NCBI GenBank assembly: GCA_028709185.1
Contig: JAQVXM010000039.1
Location: forward strand, 1 to 6,136
Origin: Minisyncoccota bacterium
GTDB lineage: Bacteria > Patescibacteriota > Minisyncoccia > UBA6257 > XYB1-36-10
Direction of reading: 5' to 3'
Length of the DNA stretch: 6,136 nucleotides
This document shows positions 5,418 to 6,136 of the stretch, in pieces; positions within the stretch are counted from its first letter, which is position 1; each line of letters begins with the position of its first letter. The position numbers were made by a program, and so were the translations under genes. The notes below the pieces were generated by a model. That model searched no databases. It had not been told where the DNA came from and saw only the letters and a program-made list of their open reading frames with translations.

Positions 5418-6136
5418 ACAAAAAAAATAGATACAGATTTTTTTATAATGCTTTAGGCGGAGTTGTTTTTGGTTTTTTGGTGATTTTAGGATCTTCGGCG
5501 GCTTTGGCTTTTACCGAGCCGACATCGGCTCCGTCCATAAACGAGCCAACAAGCGCTGAATCAGTGGGACAAATTGAAACATTTCTTGGAACGCCAAACA
5601 GCGCAACAACCGGAACCGACACAATTTTTGGATATTTGCGGTTGATTTTTACAAACATGGGAGGAGCTCCGGTGGCGCAGACTCCAAATGAAAGCGATAA
5701 CGCGAAAATAATGGATTTACTTGGAACGAGCGCTACGGTTGCGGACGGAAAAACAGTTTTTAATTTTTTGAAATCAATAAATGACGGAGTGGCCGATTTT
5801 CCGAGCGTGGCTAATGTGAGAAGTATTGATACGGTATCCGGAGTATCCGGATTAATAGAAGATTGTCTTGCGACAAATGATACCGGCCAATGTTATGTAG
5901 CGACAGCAACAAAAAGCGCTCTCGATACCGACCTTGTGACTGGCAATATAAGAGCGGGGGTTAATATTTTCGGCGTAGCGGGAAATTCAAACGTAGTCAA
6001 CACTTCAACCGGAACAGCCGTAGCCGGAAATATATTATCAGGCGCAGTTGCTTGGGTAGACGGAGCATCAGTAACAGGAACGATGACAAACGTAGGAGCG
6101 CAAACAATCACACCATCAACCACTAATCAGACAATA
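5396..6136 (+). CDS. Secreted repeat-rich surface protein, N-terminal part (runs off window)
   Basis: An open frame of 247 codons without a stop runs to the window edge. The in-frame TAG at 5387 makes ATG 5396 the natural start, overlapping the DUF1566 gene by 22 bp. A basic N-terminus (RSRNKVNKKNRYR) and a hydrophobic stretch (about 16-38), ending in SSAALA before Phe39, form a signal peptide with an A-x-A site. Then come EPTSAPSIN/EPTSAESVG (41-58), two copies of a motif I-x-x-(F/L)-LGT...G-x-T-x-F-x-(Y/F)-L-x-x-I (60-84 and 105-128), a segment with Cys157 and Cys166, and from 181 a Gly/Thr/Val-rich repeat with V-x-GNI-x-x-G at 181-188 and 209-216. The latter resembles repeats in phage tail-fibre-like and Patescibacteria surface proteins. 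No catalytic domain is visible. Base composition is richer in G+C than the metabolic genes. Likely an extracellular stalk or fibre; its C-terminal domain is unseen. Confidence 0.8.
   Translation, partial: MRSRNKVNKKNRYRFFYNALGGVVFGFLVILGSSAALAFTEPTSAPSINEPTSAESVGQIETFLGTPNSATTGTDTIFGYLRLIFTNMGGAPVAQTPNESDNAKIMDLLGTSATVADGKTVFNFLKSINDGVADFPSVANVRSIDTVSGVSGLIEDCLATNDTGQCYVATATKSALDTDLVTGNIRAGVNIFGVAGNSNVVNTSTGTAVAGNILSGAVAWVDGASVTGTMTNVGAQTITPSTTNQTI
5573..5788 (+). repeat. Two divergent LGT...F..L protein repeats
   Basis: Residues 60-84 (IETFLGTPNSATTGTDTIFG followed by YLRLI) and 105-128 (IMDLLGTSATVADGKTVFNF followed by LKSI) of the last gene align: I, two residues, a hydrophobic residue, LGT, a variable Ser/Thr/Ala stretch, G-x-T-x-F, an aromatic residue, L, two residues, I. 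The DNA copies differ widely, so this is an old protein-level repeat, not a recent duplication. Short helix-turn units of this kind can build elongated stalks. Confidence 0.6.
5936..6085 (+). repeat. Tandem V-x-GNI-x-x-G protein repeats
   Basis: Residues 181-197 (VTGNIRAGVNIFGVAGN) and 209-225 (AGNILSGAVAWVDGAS preceded by V209) of the last gene share V-x-GNI-x-x-G followed by a beta-like stretch, with a 28-residue period. VTGTM (226-230) then leads into a Thr-rich segment that runs off the window. The pattern suggests more copies beyond the edge. Confidence 0.55.

Noticed and set aside
5834..5851. Tandem 9-bp repeat GTATCCGGA x2
   Set aside because: It encodes Val-Ser-Gly twice inside the repeat-rich protein. 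A single duplication in frame is unremarkable and no longer array is present.

Overview
The window looks like a piece of a Patescibacteria (Candidate Phyla Radiation) chromosome, most likely from a Parcubacteria-like lineage. This is inferred from an AT-rich, ATA/AGA/GGA-rich coding style, nearly absent Shine-Dalgarno signals, very short spacers, diverged central-carbon enzymes, and type IV pilus genes encoding unusual large prepilins. The genetic code is standard: TGA ends rpiB, and the other complete genes end in TAA or TAG. All genes are on the + strand; no convincing minus-strand gene, tRNA, rRNA, CRISPR array or insertion sequence was found.

Region 1 (1-1555) is central carbon metabolism. 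It holds the 3' end of a GAPDH gene (gap), a complete ribose-5-phosphate isomerase B (rpiB) 20 bp later, and, after a 125-bp AT-rich spacer, a ribulose-phosphate 3-epimerase family gene (rpe). Both pentose-phosphate enzymes carry substitutions at positions that are normally catalytic or metal-binding.

Region 2 (1562-4659) is a type IV pilus or pseudopilus block that begins only 6 bp after rpe. It contains the inner-membrane platform protein PilC/GspF, a GspH-like prepilin fused to a C-terminal LamG (concanavalin-like) domain, and a second minor prepilin with a G|Q rather than G|F processing site. A 76-bp gap between the two prepilins holds a TATAAT box and a perfect 8+8 bp palindrome. The block ends in a hairpin plus T-tract terminator that overlaps the stop codon of the second prepilin.

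Region 3 (4697-6136) starts with a strong extended -10 promoter. It contains a membrane-anchored DUF1566 (Lcl_C-like) protein, overlapped by 22 bp by a secreted, repeat-rich, probably stalk-like surface protein that runs off the end of the window. The last gene is open to the window edge with no stop codon and is visibly more GC-rich than the metabolic genes.

Taken together, regions 2 and 3 read as a cell-surface adhesion or attachment apparatus: a pilus platform, a lectin-like-tipped prepilin, a minor prepilin, an anchored DUF1566 ectodomain and a repetitive secreted protein. The pilus ATPases (PilB, PilT) and prepilin peptidase (PilD) are not in the window. The joint function is inference; the family assignments of gap, rpiB, rpe, pilC and the prepilin N-termini are much firmer.
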